Shown in pieces: positions 23,831 to 33,503 of a stretch of DNA of 40,416 bases. The DNA comes from an uncultured Lachnospiraceae bacterium (GTDB lineage Bacteria; Bacillota; Clostridia; Lachnospirales; Lachnospiraceae): NCBI GenBank assembly GCA_947174495.1, contig CAMWJC010000024.1:1-40416 (forward strand). The letters are read 5' to 3'. The notes beneath the pieces were generated by a model. It saw nothing but the letters and a program-made list of their open reading frames with translations. It was not told the origin of the DNA and searched no databases. Position 1 is the stretch's first letter, and each line of letters opens with the position of its first letter. A program made the position numbers and the translations under genes.

Positions 23831-23869
23831 AGGGTTCTTAATGCTGGTCGGTACAGCATTAAGGACCCT
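23831..23869 (+). terminator. Hairpin after the polyphosphate run, weak T tract
   Basis: AGGGTTCTTAATGCTG (23831-23846) pairs with CAGCATTAAGGACCCT with one G-T pair. The stem is strong, but it is followed only by TGTCT, so it may be less efficient than other terminators here. Confidence 0.6.
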
Positions 23870-23955
23870 TGTCTATGCAAAAAGGAAAAAATAGGGTATA
23901 TTATATATGACTTGTAAAAGGGCGGATATATTTGTGTGGAGATGCGAAGACAAAA

Positions 23956-24471
23956 ATGATGAAGGTTTTAAAAGAACGGGAAAAGGAAAAGCAATCTGTT
24001 CAGGGCAGAAGAAAGATTGTGACGACCGTACTGCTTTGTTTGTGCATTGCTTTTATATTTCATAACTCTTTAGAGGGAGCGGAGGTATCCGGTGACCGGA
24101 GCTTTCAACTGACCCAGACAATGAACGGTTGGTTCTTTGGCAGGGTCCATATGCTTTTGATGGAGCGGTTCATACGCAAGCTGGCTCACTTTTTGGAATA
24201 TGCACTGGAGGGTATATTAGTAGTTTCTGTAATATGGGCATATGAACTTAAGGTATGCCGATATGTATGTCATGCAGCCTTGTTTGGAGTTTTGACAGCA
24301 CTTATTGATGAGACACTGCAGCTCTTTTCAGATGGAAGGGCGGCTTTAGTGGGAGATGTATGGATTGATTTTGGAGGATTTTTATCTGGTGTTCTTGCAG
24401 GAATTTTATGGATGTGGGTAAGAAGAAAAATTCATGGCAGTTCCTCTGGATTGAATATATTTAAGGATTAG
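23956..24471 (+). CDS. VanZ-like family membrane protein
   Basis: About four hydrophobic segments: residues near 20-38 (IVTTVLLCLCIAFIFHNS), around 80-95 with RKLAHFLEYALEGILV, 105-125 (AALFGVLTALIDETLQLFSDGR), and a last one at 140-158. The RK-x-AHFxEYAxLG and DExxQxFxxGRxxxxxDVxxDxxG motifs are the VanZ-family signatures. VanZ gives modest teicoplanin resistance in one system, but most relatives have unknown roles. ATG 23956 is taken with GGAG about 14 bases upstream; a TTG at 23932 is an alternative start. No glycopeptide-resistance genes are nearby. It shares its end with the promoter of manC. Confidence 0.88.
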   Translation: MMKVLKEREKEKQSVQGRRKIVTTVLLCLCIAFIFHNSLEGAEVSGDRSFQLTQTMNGWFFGRVHMLLMERFIRKLAHFLEYALEGILVVSVIWAYELKVCRYVCHAALFGVLTALIDETLQLFSDGRAALVGDVWIDFGGFLSGVLAGILWMWVRRKIHGSSSGLNIFKD

Positions 24472-24479
24472 ATTATAAT
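24451..24479 (+). promoter_or_regulatory. Promoter of manC, overlapping the end of the VanZ gene
   Basis: TTGAAT at 24451-24456, 17-base spacer, TATAAT at 24474-24479, 50 bases before ATG 24530. The VanZ stop codon (24469-24471) falls in the spacer. Confidence 0.65.
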
Positions 24480-24529
24480 ATGTCAGTATAGATAAACAAA
24501 CGGAAGATGTAAGGAGAAAACAGGCGAAA

Positions 24530-25858
24530 ATGAACATTGTATTACTATCAGGCGGTTCGGGGAAAAGATTATGGCCATTGTCCAATGATATCCGTTCGAA
24601 ACAGTTTATTAAGATTTTTAAGGCAGAGAATGGAGAATACGAATCCATGGTGCAGCGGGTTTATCGTCAGATACGCAGTGTGGATAAGGAGGCGGCGGTT
24701 ACCATTGCAACCTCGAAAACACAGGTTTCAGCAATCCATAATCAGCTTGGCAGCACGGTAGGAATCTGTGTGGAACCCTGCAGAAGGGATACGTTTCCGG
24801 CAATTGCACTTGTGGCGGCCTGGCTTCATGATGTGAAAAAGGTTTCAGAAGATGAACCTGTGGTGATCTGCCCCGTAGATCCTTATGTAGACAGAGATTA
24901 TTTTACGGCTCTTGGAGAATTGGGACGGCTTGCAGGGGAAAAAAGCGCAAATCTTTTGTTGATGGGGATCGAACCGACTTACCCCAGTGAAAAGTATGGG
25001 TATGTGATACCGGAGGATGAGAAAGCCGTAAGCAGGGTATGTACCTTTAAGGAAAAACCGGATCTTGAGACAGCCAAAGAATATATCCGACAGGGAGCAT
25101 TATGGAATGGAGGCGTGTTTGCATTCCGTCTTGGCTATATGATTGAAAAAGCTCATGAACTCATTTCATTTGAAGATTATTGGGATTTATATGGCAGATA
25201 TGATACGTTAAAAAAGATCAGCTTTGACTATGCTGTGGTGGAAAAGGAAAAAAATATTCAGGTAATGCGTTTTGCAGGACAGTGGAAGGATCTGGGAACA
25301 TGGAATACGCTTACAGAGGCAATGGAAGAAGCGGGTGTAGGTAAAGTTTTATTTGGAGATGCCTGTGAAAATGTGCATGTGGTCAATGAACTGGATGTAC
25401 CTGTTTTGTGTATGGGATTAAAAAACGCTGTGATTTCTGCAAGCCCGGAAGGCATTTTGGTCTCGGATAAAGAGCAGTCCAGTTATATTAAACCTTATGT
25501 GGACAGTATCGATCAGCAGATCATGTTTGCGGAAAAGTCTTGGGGCAGTTTTCGAGTGATCGACATCGAAGATGAGAGTATGACTATAAAGGTCACCCTG
25601 AATGCGGGATGCAGTATGAATTATCACAGTCATGAATGGCGGAGCGAGGTGTGGACCGTTATTTCCGGCAAGGGAAGGACGGTAGTAAACGGTGTTGAAC
25701 AGCCGGTAAAAGCGGGAGATGTGATAGAACTTCCCATAGGGTGTCGGCACACTATCATTGCGGATACGGAAATCAAACTGATTGAGGTACAGATTGGAAA
25801 AGAAATCAGTGTTCATGATAAACAAAAGCATGAATTTGATAGGAAAGGAAGTCATTAG
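24530..25858 (+). CDS. manC: Mannose-1-phosphate guanylyltransferase with C-terminal cupin
   Basis: It makes GDP-mannose from GTP and mannose 1-phosphate. The nucleotidyltransferase opens VLLSGGSGKRLWPLS, with QFIKIF, CPVDPYVDRDYF, GYVIPEDEKAV and FKEKPDLETAKEYI, ending near residue 330 with the strand-repeat WGSFRVIDIEDE. The C-terminal 105 residues are a cupin (NYHSHEWRSEVWTVISG, VKAGDVIELPIGCRHTI), the type II phosphomannose-isomerase half usually found in this fused enzyme. 442 aa, slightly shorter than the ~470 typical. It is alone: no polysaccharide genes flank it. It leads with one base of gap into the CPBP gene. Confidence 0.92.
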   Translation: MNIVLLSGGSGKRLWPLSNDIRSKQFIKIFKAENGEYESMVQRVYRQIRSVDKEAAVTIATSKTQVSAIHNQLGSTVGICVEPCRRDTFPAIALVAAWLHDVKKVSEDEPVVICPVDPYVDRDYFTALGELGRLAGEKSANLLLMGIEPTYPSEKYGYVIPEDEKAVSRVCTFKEKPDLETAKEYIRQGALWNGGVFAFRLGYMIEKAHELISFEDYWDLYGRYDTLKKISFDYAVVEKEKNIQVMRFAGQWKDLGTWNTLTEAMEEAGVGKVLFGDACENVHVVNELDVPVLCMGLKNAVISASPEGILVSDKEQSSYIKPYVDSIDQQIMFAEKSWGSFRVIDIEDESMTIKVTLNAGCSMNYHSHEWRSEVWTVISGKGRTVVNGVEQPVKAGDVIELPIGCRHTIIADTEIKLIEVQIGKEISVHDKQKHEFDRKGSH

Positions 25859-25859
25859 C

Positions 25860-26882
25860 ATGAAAAACATGACCAGTATGGGCAGCAGGTTTAAAGAAGC
25901 GAGGCAAAAGCAGGAAGAACAGAGCATGGATATAAAAAGGATATGGATATTTTTGTTCATTACCTTTGCGCTTACTTATGCTGTAGAAATTTTTATGATT
26001 ATGCCGCTGGCAGGAAATGCAGATGAACAGTCAGCACTGTTTGCGCAGTTGCTTAAGGCAGGAGTTATGCTTTTTCCTTCTTTTGGGGTGATTATAACAA
26101 GAATGATCACCAAAGAGCCTTTTATTGGAAAAGGTATGATGCTCAATCTGAAGCTGAAGGATAGTTTGAGATATTTCGCATTGGCTTGGTTTGGAATTGC
26201 TGGTCTCATTATATTTGGAGCGGCTGTATATTTTTTAATTTTTCCAAGCAAATTCGATCCTCAGATGGGATATGCTAAATTGCTGATTTCAGGGCAGCTG
26301 CAGGGAACTGGGCAGACAATCACAGATGAGATGGTTAGGCAGAAGGTACTACTACAGGTGACCATGGGAATTCTTTTATCCCCGTTTGCCAATCTGCTGA
26401 ATTGTTTTGGAGAAGAGTGGGGATGGAGAGGATATCTTTTGCCTAAGATGATGAAGCAGTTTAAGATAGTGCCCGCATTATTGATAAGCGGTGTGATTTG
26501 GGGAGTATGGCATATGCCGCTGATTATTATGGGGCATAATTACGGTGTAGGGTATAGGGGATATCCAGTTGTGGGAATCCTTGCCATGTGTGTTTTCTGC
26601 ACAGTGATGGGAATTATTTTATCCTATGTGACTATCAAAACAGGAAGCTGTATTCCAGCGGTTATGGGGCATGGAATGGTGAACGGATTTGCAGCAGTAG
26701 GGCTTATGTTTACTTCATTGGAAGATCCGTTTAATGTGTTTGTGGGACCGATGCCTGTAGGATTTATTGGCGGAAGCGGGTTGATTCTTGTTGCAGCATA
26801 TCTTCTTTACCGGTTGTATCAGCAGGAAAAGGAGGGACCCATTAAGATTTATGAGCCATTAATTGAAAAGAAACGAAAGTGA
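25860..26882 (+). CDS. CPBP-family intramembrane metalloprotease
   Basis: About eight hydrophobic segments and the three active motifs of the CPBP (Abi/Rce1) family: EEWGWRGYLLPK (the EExxxR site), GVIWGVWHMPLIIMG and the HGMVNGFAAVG segment with a third His. The catalytic Glu pair and His are intact. ATG 25860 follows the manC stop after one base, with GGAAGG in the end of manC; the longer frame from 25782 lies inside manC. 340 aa. Bacterial members often take part in peptide maturation or self-immunity, but no bacteriocin gene is seen nearby, so the substrate is unknown. Confidence 0.9.
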   Translation: MKNMTSMGSRFKEARQKQEEQSMDIKRIWIFLFITFALTYAVEIFMIMPLAGNADEQSALFAQLLKAGVMLFPSFGVIITRMITKEPFIGKGMMLNLKLKDSLRYFALAWFGIAGLIIFGAAVYFLIFPSKFDPQMGYAKLLISGQLQGTGQTITDEMVRQKVLLQVTMGILLSPFANLLNCFGEEWGWRGYLLPKMMKQFKIVPALLISGVIWGVWHMPLIIMGHNYGVGYRGYPVVGILAMCVFCTVMGIILSYVTIKTGSCIPAVMGHGMVNGFAAVGLMFTSLEDPFNVFVGPMPVGFIGGSGLILVAAYLLYRLYQQEKEGPIKIYEPLIEKKRK

Positions 26883-26909
26883 AAAGTTTAAAGAAAGGAA
26901 AAGATAAAA

Positions 26910-28103
26910 ATGAAGGAATTATTGCTAGATGTGGAAAAGGCTATGGAGAATCATGAATTGGTTCCTTATTATCAGCCGCAGTATGATGCACTTACAAATC
27001 GTCTGGTAAGTGCAGAGGCGTTGATTCGCTGGATTAAGCCGGATAGCAGCATTGTACCGCCGGTAGAATTTATTCCGGAGCTGGAAAAGAGTGAGGCAAT
27101 TCTGGCGGTTGACTGGTATATGTTAAAGGAGGTTTGCCTGTTTTTGAATAAGCAGAAAGAGGATGGAATTCCACAGGTCCCTATAGCAGTCAACTTTTCA
27201 AGAATGCATATGATTTATGAGGATGATTTTGCCGGAAAGCTGTGTGAAATTGTAGATACTTATCAGGTTGAACATAAATGGATCGAAGTTGAAATCACGG
27301 AGTCTGCATTTGTTGAGGAATCAAGTGGAATTGAGAAGCTGGTGGGAAGCATCCGAAAGGAAGGATTTTGCGTAGCCATAGATGATTTTGGCAGCGGAGT
27401 TTCTAATTTAAGCTTTGTGAAAGATGTGGATGTAGATACCCTTAAAATAGATAAAGCACTGATCAGCAGAAATTGCGAAGACGAGAAGGAACGTATTGTT
27501 CTGGAGAGCATTTTTAATTTTGCGCACAGGTTGAAGCTGACTACCGTTACGGAAGGAGTAGAGACAAGAGAACAACTAGGATTTTTAAGAACTTGTGGCT
27601 GTAAAAAAATCCAGGGATTTTTGTTTGCACGCCCCATGCCGGAGCAGGATTTTATAAATGCGTGTAAAACACAGACCCAGCTCAGTGAAATGGAAGATAT
27701 TTTGTTGGTACAGGCGCCTTCCAGCGCAACACAATTATTACTGGATGCTATATTTACCAAGTACCCTCTCGTCATTTTTTCCAATCTGACCCGAAACAGC
27801 TATTATATGATGGCCTATGATAGCTTTTCTTCAACATCCTGTCCTTCTACGGGAGTTTTTGAGGAATTGATTGCACATGGGGCTTCCACAATGCATCCGG
27901 ATGATCAGGAAGCTTTTCGGACAACTTTCAGTATTGCAAATCAGATGGCAGCTTATCAAAAAGGAGAGAAATCGGTACGCTTGATTACCCGCCAGATGGG
28001 AGATGACGGAATCTACCGCAGAGTGGAAACAACGAATTTTTTTGTAAAGAATCCGTCGGTAGATGACGTACTGGTCATCAGTCTGTGTGATAATCTGGAC
28101 TGA
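26910..28103 (+). CDS. EAL-domain c-di-GMP phosphodiesterase with C-terminal PAS-like domain
   Basis: It should cleave c-di-GMP to pGpG. The EAL domain (about residues 1-250) has all catalytic parts: AEALIRW (Glu36), VNFSRMH, VEITESAF, AIDDFGSG, DTLKIDK, TEGVET and KKIQGFLFARPMP. The last ~130 residues look like a PAS fold (LLLDAIFTKYPLVIF, MHPDDQEAF, RRVETTNFFVKN). No membrane segment or GGDEF domain is present, so the enzyme is cytoplasmic. RBS AAAGGAA precedes ATG 26910, 27 bases after the CPBP gene. No cyclase is adjacent; the nearest is the GGDEF protein at 2335. Confidence 0.94.
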   Translation: MKELLLDVEKAMENHELVPYYQPQYDALTNRLVSAEALIRWIKPDSSIVPPVEFIPELEKSEAILAVDWYMLKEVCLFLNKQKEDGIPQVPIAVNFSRMHMIYEDDFAGKLCEIVDTYQVEHKWIEVEITESAFVEESSGIEKLVGSIRKEGFCVAIDDFGSGVSNLSFVKDVDVDTLKIDKALISRNCEDEKERIVLESIFNFAHRLKLTTVTEGVETREQLGFLRTCGCKKIQGFLFARPMPEQDFINACKTQTQLSEMEDILLVQAPSSATQLLLDAIFTKYPLVIFSNLTRNSYYMMAYDSFSSTSCPSTGVFEELIAHGASTMHPDDQEAFRTTFSIANQMAAYQKGEKSVRLITRQMGDDGIYRRVETTNFFVKNPSVDDVLVISLCDNLD

Positions 28104-28140
28104 ATAGTTACATAAAGCAGCGTGTTTTTTGAGAAGGTAC

Positions 28141-28169
28141 TTGCAATTTGGATAACAGAGTGCTACAAT
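28141..28169 (+). promoter_or_regulatory. Promoter of the rimP-nusA-infB operon
   Basis: TTGCAA at 28141-28146, 17-base spacer, TACAAT at 28164-28169; start near 28176. Confidence 0.65.
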
Positions 28170-28197
28170 ACAGATGAATTAGATAGAAATGCTTACT

Positions 28198-28224
28198 AGA
28201 GTGGACTTGGCGGTCCACTCTTTT
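28198..28224 (+). terminator. Leader terminator/attenuator before rimP
   Basis: GAGTGGAC (28199-28206) pairs perfectly with GTCCACTC (28213-28220) around TTGGCG, with TTTT directly after. It begins about 22 bases from the predicted start of the operon, so most of the transcript would be cut here unless read-through occurs. This position suggests attenuation or NusA autocontrol rather than the end of the previous gene. Confidence 0.7.
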
Positions 28225-28256
28225 ATGTAGATGGAAACAGGAAAAGAGGTGGGAAG

Positions 28257-28733
28257 ATGTCAAAACGTGAAACATACGAAGAAAGAACGGAAAAGCTTCT
28301 TCTTCCGATCGTGCAGGCAAATCAGGTAGAGATTTACGATGTGGAATATGTGAAGGAAGGAAGTGATTTTTACCTCCGATGCTATATTGACAAGGAAGGC
28401 GGCGTAAATATCAATGATTGTGAGGCGGTGAGCCGGGCACTGTCAGATGAACTGGACCGCGAGGATTTTATAGAAGAGGCATATATTCTTGAAGTCAGTT
28501 CTCCGGGGCTTGGCCGGGCACTGAAAAAGGATAAGCATTTGGAAAAGAGCCTTCTTAAGGATGTGGATATCCGCACATATAAACCGATAGAAGGAAGCAA
28601 AGAATTTACAGGGAAATTAAAGTCTTTTGACAAAGATACGGTGACCCTTGAGATTGCTTCTAAAAATGGTATACAGGATATGGTTTTTAACAGAAAAGAT
28701 GTTGCTGCAATGAAATTAGCACTTGATTTTTAG
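28257..28733 (+). CDS. rimP: Ribosome maturation factor RimP
   Basis: RimP helps 30S subunit assembly. The N-terminal domain has YDVEYVKEGSDFYLRCYID and INDCEAVSRALSDELD, and the pattern EVSSPGLGRALKKDKH is diagnostic. A C-terminal Sm-like domain (about 90-155) follows. At 158 aa it is normal. GAGGTGGG precedes ATG 28257. It is the first gene of the canonical rimP-nusA operon. Confidence 0.96.
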   Translation: MSKRETYEERTEKLLLPIVQANQVEIYDVEYVKEGSDFYLRCYIDKEGGVNINDCEAVSRALSDELDREDFIEEAYILEVSSPGLGRALKKDKHLEKSLLKDVDIRTYKPIEGSKEFTGKLKSFDKDTVTLEIASKNGIQDMVFNRKDVAAMKLALDF

Positions 28734-28772
28734 TCCGGATATAAGTAACGGGCGGAAAGGGATAAAGGGAAA

Positions 28773-29987
28773 ATGAACAAAGAATTAATGGAAGCATTGG
28801 ATATTTTGGAAAAGGAGAAAGAGATCAGTAAAGAAACGCTGTTTGAAGCGATTGAAAATTCACTACTCACCGCATGCAAAAATCACTTTGGCAAGTCGGA
28901 TAATGTGAAGGTTGAAATCGACAGAGATACATGCGATTTTCTTTGTTATGCGGAGAAGGAAGTAGTTGAAGAAGTGGAGGATCCTGTATTGCAGCTTTCC
29001 TTAGAGCAAGCGCAGGAAATCAAGTCTGATGCCGAGATCGGTGATATGCTTCATGTGGAGATCAAGTCCAAGGAATTTGGCCGTATTGCTACACAGAATG
29101 CCAAGAACGTGATTCTGCAAAAAATCCGTGAGGAAGAGAGAAGCGTTATTTATAATCAATATTTTGAAAAAGAAAAGGATATTGTTACCGGTATCGTACA
29201 GCGTTATATTGGCAGGAATATCAGTATCAATCTGGGAAAAGCGGATGGTATCTTAAATGAGAGTGAGCAGGTAAGGGGAGAAAACTTCGGCCCCACAGAG
29301 AGGATTAAAGTATATATTCTTGAAGTGAAAAATACGCCGAGAGGTCCCAGAATCCTGGTGAGTCGTACGCACCCTGAACTTGTGAAGCGTTTGTTTGAGG
29401 CGGAGGTCACAGAGATTAAAGACGGAACGGTGGAGATTATGAGTATTGCCAGAGAAGCGGGAAGCAGAACCAAGATGGCAGTTAGATCCAATAATCCCAA
29501 CGTGGATGCCGTAGGAGCCTGCGTAGGATTAAACGGCGCAAGAGTGAACTCCATCGTAGAAGAGCTGCGGGGAGAAAAAATCGACATTATCAATTGGGAT
29601 GAGAACCCCGGTAATCTGATTCAAAACGCGCTTTCACCGGCTAAGATCGTAGCGGTATTTGCTGATCCAGACGAAAAGACAGCAAAGGTAGTGGTCCCGG
29701 ATTATCAGTTATCCCTTGCAATCGGCAAGGAAGGACAGAATGCAAGGCTTGCGGCAAGACTTACCGGTTATAAGATTGATATTAAGAGTGAGACGCAGGC
29801 AAAGGATGCTCCGGGCTTCCGTTATGAGGATTATATGGATGACTACGATGAGTATGATGAAGATTACGATGAAGAGTATGAGGAAGAGTATGAAGATAGC
29901 GGCATAGACGGAGAAGAGAATCAGGATTATGAGGAAGAATTCTCCGATGAAGAATATGAAGTGCTGGAAGAGGATTCAGAAGAATAA
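28773..29987 (+). CDS. nusA: Transcription termination/antitermination factor NusA
   Basis: NusA binds RNA polymerase and controls pausing and termination. Domains in order: N-terminal polymerase-binding domain (1-125), S1 domain (about 130-200, DIVTGIVQRYIG), KH1 and KH2 (about 220-345, with VGACVGLNGARV and AIGKEGQNARLAARL). The end (about 358-404) is an acidic, Asp/Glu/Tyr-rich tail, typical of Lachnospiraceae NusA; the E. coli C-terminal repeats are absent. ATG 28773 lies 39 bases after rimP. 404 aa. Confidence 0.97.
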   Translation: MNKELMEALDILEKEKEISKETLFEAIENSLLTACKNHFGKSDNVKVEIDRDTCDFLCYAEKEVVEEVEDPVLQLSLEQAQEIKSDAEIGDMLHVEIKSKEFGRIATQNAKNVILQKIREEERSVIYNQYFEKEKDIVTGIVQRYIGRNISINLGKADGILNESEQVRGENFGPTERIKVYILEVKNTPRGPRILVSRTHPELVKRLFEAEVTEIKDGTVEIMSIAREAGSRTKMAVRSNNPNVDAVGACVGLNGARVNSIVEELRGEKIDIINWDENPGNLIQNALSPAKIVAVFADPDEKTAKVVVPDYQLSLAIGKEGQNARLAARLTGYKIDIKSETQAKDAPGFRYEDYMDDYDEYDEDYDEEYEEEYEDSGIDGEENQDYEEEFSDEEYEVLEEDSEE

Positions 29988-29999
29988 GAGGGAGGTCCT

Positions 30000-30269
30000 A
30001 TGGCAAAGAAAATTCCCGTAAGGCAGTGTATCGGATGTGGTGAGATGAAAAACAAAAAAGAAATGATGCGCATCCTGAAAACGCCGGAGGATGAAATTGT
30101 ACTGGATGTGACCGGAAAGAAGAATGGCAGAGGCGCATATCTTTGTAAACAGAGGGAATGCCTCTTAACAGCAAAGAAGAATAAAGGTTTGGAGCGGTCT
30201 TTCAAGATGAGTATTCCAAATGAAGTATATGAGCGTCTGGAGAGGGAGTTTGATAAAGAAAATGAATGA
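30000..30269 (+). CDS. rnpM: RNase P modulator RnpM (YlxR family)
   Basis: This small RNA-binding protein has been shown to modulate RNase P in Bacillus and is otherwise called YlxR/DUF448. The signature RQCIGCGEMKNKKEMMRI and GRGAYLCKQRECL is intact. GGGAGG stands before ATG 30000 and it ends within the start of ylxQ (8-base overlap). 89 aa, normal length. Located between nusA and ylxQ as in most Firmicutes. Confidence 0.92.
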   Translation: MAKKIPVRQCIGCGEMKNKKEMMRILKTPEDEIVLDVTGKKNGRGAYLCKQRECLLTAKKNKGLERSFKMSIPNEVYERLEREFDKENE

Positions 30270-30567
30270 TAAGATATTATCTCTCCTGGGGCTGGCAGCC
30301 AGAGGAAGAAATCTGGTCAGTGGAGAGTTTTCCACCGAAAAGGCGGTGAAGGAAAGAAAGGCAGCGTTGGTGATCGTGAGTAGCGAAGCATCTGACAATA
30401 CAAAAAAAATGTTCACCGATATGTGTGCCTTTTATCAGACCCCAATTTATTTTTACGGCACCAAGGATGCGCTTGGGCATGCAGTAGGTAAGGAAATGCG
30501 TGCATCCGTGGCAGTTACGGACAAGGGGCTGGCAGACAGTGTCATCAGACATTTGGAAGAATCATAG
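30262..30567 (+). CDS. ylxQ: L7Ae/L30e-family protein YlxQ
   Basis: A small kink-turn-like RNA-binding fold: [34 protein letters not shown] and [22 protein letters not shown]. Function in vivo is not settled; the L7Ae family binds kink-turn RNAs. ATG 30262 overlaps the end of rnpM by 8 bases; the longer frame from 30220 is inside rnpM. 102 aa. It precedes infB by 20 bases. Confidence 0.9.
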   Translation: MNDKILSLLGLAARGRNLVSGEFSTEKAVKERKAALVIVSSEASDNTKKMFTDMCAFYQTPIYFYGTKDALGHAVGKEMRASVAVTDKGLADSVIRHLEES

Positions 30568-30587
30568 GATATGACGGAGGTAATGGA

Positions 30588-33503
30588 ATGGCCAAAATTA
30601 AAGTGCATGAAATAGCAAAGGAATTGGATAAGCAGAGTAAAGATATTATTGCTTTTTTACAGAATAAAGGAATTGAAGTTAAGGCCGCACAAAGCTCGAT
30701 AGAAGAAAATGTTGCGGATATGGTCAGAGAAGCATTTAAAAGACCAGCAAAAAAGGAAGCTTCTACGGGCGCGGGCGAAGATAAAACAGGAGAAAAACTG
30801 GTGCAGACAGAAAAGAAGACGGAAAAAGAAGAAAAACCCATCAAGGAAACAAAGAAAGAGGAATCAGCAGGCGGCGCTGCGACAACCAAAACTCAGACTG
30901 GACAACGGACAAATGGTGGTGACGGAGAGTTGCCCAAAAAGAAAAAGAAAATAATTTTTGTAAGCAATCCTCATAATAGCAATATATCCAATGGGCAATC
31001 CAAAGGGGATAAAAGACCGGGACAAAACGGAAGACCGGGGGGAAATAGACCAGGGCAGGGAAGAGACCGTCAGGAAGCTCCACATAAGCTCATTCGGCCG
31101 TTGACTGCACCCTCAGTTCCGGAGACCATGCAGGTGGATTTTAAGCAGAATGCACGCAGAATGGAGAACGAAAGAATTGCAGCAGCAAAAAGTGCAAAAG
31201 AGCAGGAAGCAAAGCAGGCAGCACAGGCAGCAGCAGTGGCTGCAGAGCAGACAGTAAAGGAAACTCAGCCGGTAAAAGACGGAAATGTAAGGAGTGCAGC
31301 AGGAAGAGATGAAAGGAATCAGAGAAATGAGAGACCTCGCACAAATACTGGTGCGGCTTCGGGCGAAAGGAATGCGAGAGGCAACGCTTACAGATCTGAA
31401 GGAGCTAATCGTCAGGGCGCTGCGGGCAGCCGGGGGGATTTCCGCGGTAATAGCGGGGATCGGAATAATAACCGACCTGGCAGCAATACCGGGCGTGGCG
31501 AGAGAAGCGACAAAGGGCAGGAAAATAGATTTAAGCGGAGCGAAAAGCCGGGTAAGAGTTTCATTCCGGAAGCCCCCGGTAAGGATGAAAAGCGCAGAGA
31601 TGAGGAGAAGCGCAGAGGCAATCAGGAGAGGGATAAACGCTCTAAAAAGGACTTCATCTATGAAGAAGATGAGGCAGCGGTAAAGAATAAAAACAAAGCA
31701 GGAAGATTTATCAAGCCGGAAAAGAAACCGGAGGAAGAAGTAAAAGAGCAAATCAAGGTGATTACGATTTCGGAATCGATCACTTTAAAAGAGCTTGCTG
31801 ACAAAATGAAAATGCAGCCTTCAGCCATTATCAAAAAGTTGTTTTTGCAGGGACAGATTCTGACGGTGAACTCAGAAATTTCTTTTGAGGAAGCTGAAAA
31901 TATTGCTATTGAATATGAGATCATCTGCGAAAAGGAAGTAAAGGTGGATGTGATCGAGGAACTGCTGAAAGAAGACGAAGAAGACACAGAAAAAATGATA
32001 GAAAGACCTCCGGTTATCTGTGTTATGGGTCATGTGGATCATGGAAAGACCTCCCTTCTTGATGCGATCCGGAAGACAAATGTGACAGATAAAGAAGCAG
32101 GAGGTATTACACAGCATATAGGTGCGTATACTGTAAATGTTGGGGGCCAGTCTATTACCTTTTTGGACACTCCGGGACATGAAGCTTTTACAGCCATGCG
32201 TATGCGCGGTGCGAATGCTACTGATATAGCCATCCTGGTGGTAGCTGCGGATGACGGTGTTATGCCGCAGACTGTGGAGGCGATTAATCATGCAAAAGCA
32301 GCAGGAATTGAGATTATTGTTGCAGTAAATAAAATTGATAAACCTGGTGCCAATATTGACCGGGTTAAACAGGAGATGACAGAGCATGAACTGATTCCCG
32401 TGGACTGGGGCGGAAGTACGGAATTTGTTCCGGTATCTGCCAAATCCGGAGAGGGAATTGATAATCTGCTTGAAACTATTTTGCTTACAGCGGAAATTCT
32501 GGAATTGAAGGCAAACCCGGACAGACGCGCAAGAGGACTTGTCATTGAAGCAGAGCTGGATAAAGGACGGGGACCGGTAGCAACCGTGCTGGTACAAAAG
32601 GGAACGTTATATGTAGGAGACTTCATTTCCGCAGGCGCAAGCCATGGTAAGGTCCGGGCGATGATCGATGATAAGGGAAGAAGAGTGAAGGAAGCCCGCC
32701 CTTCCACACCGGTAGAGATATTGGGACTTTCCGATGTTCCCAGTGCAGGTGAAGTATTTATCTCCCATGAAAGCGATAAAATTGCCAAGTCCTACGCAGA
32801 GACTTATCTTGCACAAAATAAAGAGAGAATGTTGGAAGATACAAAGGCGAAAATGTCTCTTGATGATTTATTTACCCAGATTCAGGCAGGCAGCTTAAAG
32901 GAGCTTAATATTATTGTAAAGGCAGATGTACAGGGTAGTGTTGAAGCAGTAAAGCAAAGTCTTATGAAGCTTTCCAACGAAGAGGTCGTAGTTAAGTGTA
33001 TCCATGGAGGTGTTGGCGCTATCAATGAATCCGATGTATCGCTGGCATCTGCTTCGGCAGCGATCATTATTGGATTTAATGTACGTCCGGATGCGATGGC
33101 AAAGACGATCGCAGAACGAGAAGGTGTAGATATTCGTCTTTACAAAGTTATTTATCAGGCGATTGAAGATATTGAAGCAGCCATGAAGGGAATGTTGGAT
33201 CCGATTTATGAAGAGAAGGTAATCGGACACGCAGAAGTGAGACAGATATTTAAGGCATCAGCAGTAGGAAATATAGCAGGCTCTTATGTGCTGGATGGTA
33301 CATTCCAGCGTGATTGTAAAGTGCGCATTTCCAGAGAAGGCGAGCAGATCTATGAAGGAGCGCTTGCTTCCCTGAAGCGTTTTAAAGATGATGTGAAGGA
33401 AGTCAGAGCCGGGTTCGAATGCGGTTTTGTATTTGATGGCTTTGATCAGATGCAGGAGCTTGATATTGTTGAAGCATATATCATGGTGGAGGTTCCCAGG
33501 TGA
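30588..33503 (+). CDS. infB: Translation initiation factor IF-2
   Basis: IF-2 delivers initiator tRNA and promotes subunit joining. A short IF2_N domain (1-55) is followed by a ~330-residue low-complexity linker rich in Lys, Arg, Glu, Asn, Gly (about 60-390). A second IF2_N domain (about 392-450) precedes the GTPase: GHVDHGKT at 481-488, DTPGHEAF and NKIDKP. Domains II to IV follow ([15 protein letters not shown]; the C-terminal [16 protein letters not shown]). GGAGG precedes ATG 30588. 971 aa, long but usual for Clostridia. Its stop TGA shares bases with the rbfA GTG start. Confidence 0.97.
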   Translation: MAKIKVHEIAKELDKQSKDIIAFLQNKGIEVKAAQSSIEENVADMVREAFKRPAKKEASTGAGEDKTGEKLVQTEKKTEKEEKPIKETKKEESAGGAATTKTQTGQRTNGGDGELPKKKKKIIFVSNPHNSNISNGQSKGDKRPGQNGRPGGNRPGQGRDRQEAPHKLIRPLTAPSVPETMQVDFKQNARRMENERIAAAKSAKEQEAKQAAQAAAVAAEQTVKETQPVKDGNVRSAAGRDERNQRNERPRTNTGAASGERNARGNAYRSEGANRQGAAGSRGDFRGNSGDRNNNRPGSNTGRGERSDKGQENRFKRSEKPGKSFIPEAPGKDEKRRDEEKRRGNQERDKRSKKDFIYEEDEAAVKNKNKAGRFIKPEKKPEEEVKEQIKVITISESITLKELADKMKMQPSAIIKKLFLQGQILTVNSEISFEEAENIAIEYEIICEKEVKVDVIEELLKEDEEDTEKMIERPPVICVMGHVDHGKTSLLDAIRKTNVTDKEAGGITQHIGAYTVNVGGQSITFLDTPGHEAFTAMRMRGANATDIAILVVAADDGVMPQTVEAINHAKAAGIEIIVAVNKIDKPGANIDRVKQEMTEHELIPVDWGGSTEFVPVSAKSGEGIDNLLETILLTAEILELKANPDRRARGLVIEAELDKGRGPVATVLVQKGTLYVGDFISAGASHGKVRAMIDDKGRRVKEARPSTPVEILGLSDVPSAGEVFISHESDKIAKSYAETYLAQNKERMLEDTKAKMSLDDLFTQIQAGSLKELNIIVKADVQGSVEAVKQSLMKLSNEEVVVKCIHGGVGAINESDVSLASASAAIIIGFNVRPDAMAKTIAEREGVDIRLYKVIYQAIEDIEAAMKGMLDPIYEEKVIGHAEVRQIFKASAVGNIAGSYVLDGTFQRDCKVRISREGEQIYEGALASLKRFKDDVKEVRAGFECGFVFDGFDQMQELDIVEAYIMVEVPR

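Noticed and set aside
31294-31683. 129-residue plus-strand frame inside infB
   Set aside because: It lies wholly in the IF-2 linker in another frame and is Arg-rich by composition only.
31113-32597. Long antisense frames (212 and 241 residues) across infB
   Set aside because: They are shadows of the infB coding frame; the repetitive composition mirrors the low-complexity linker, and no ribosome binding sites or family motifs are seen.
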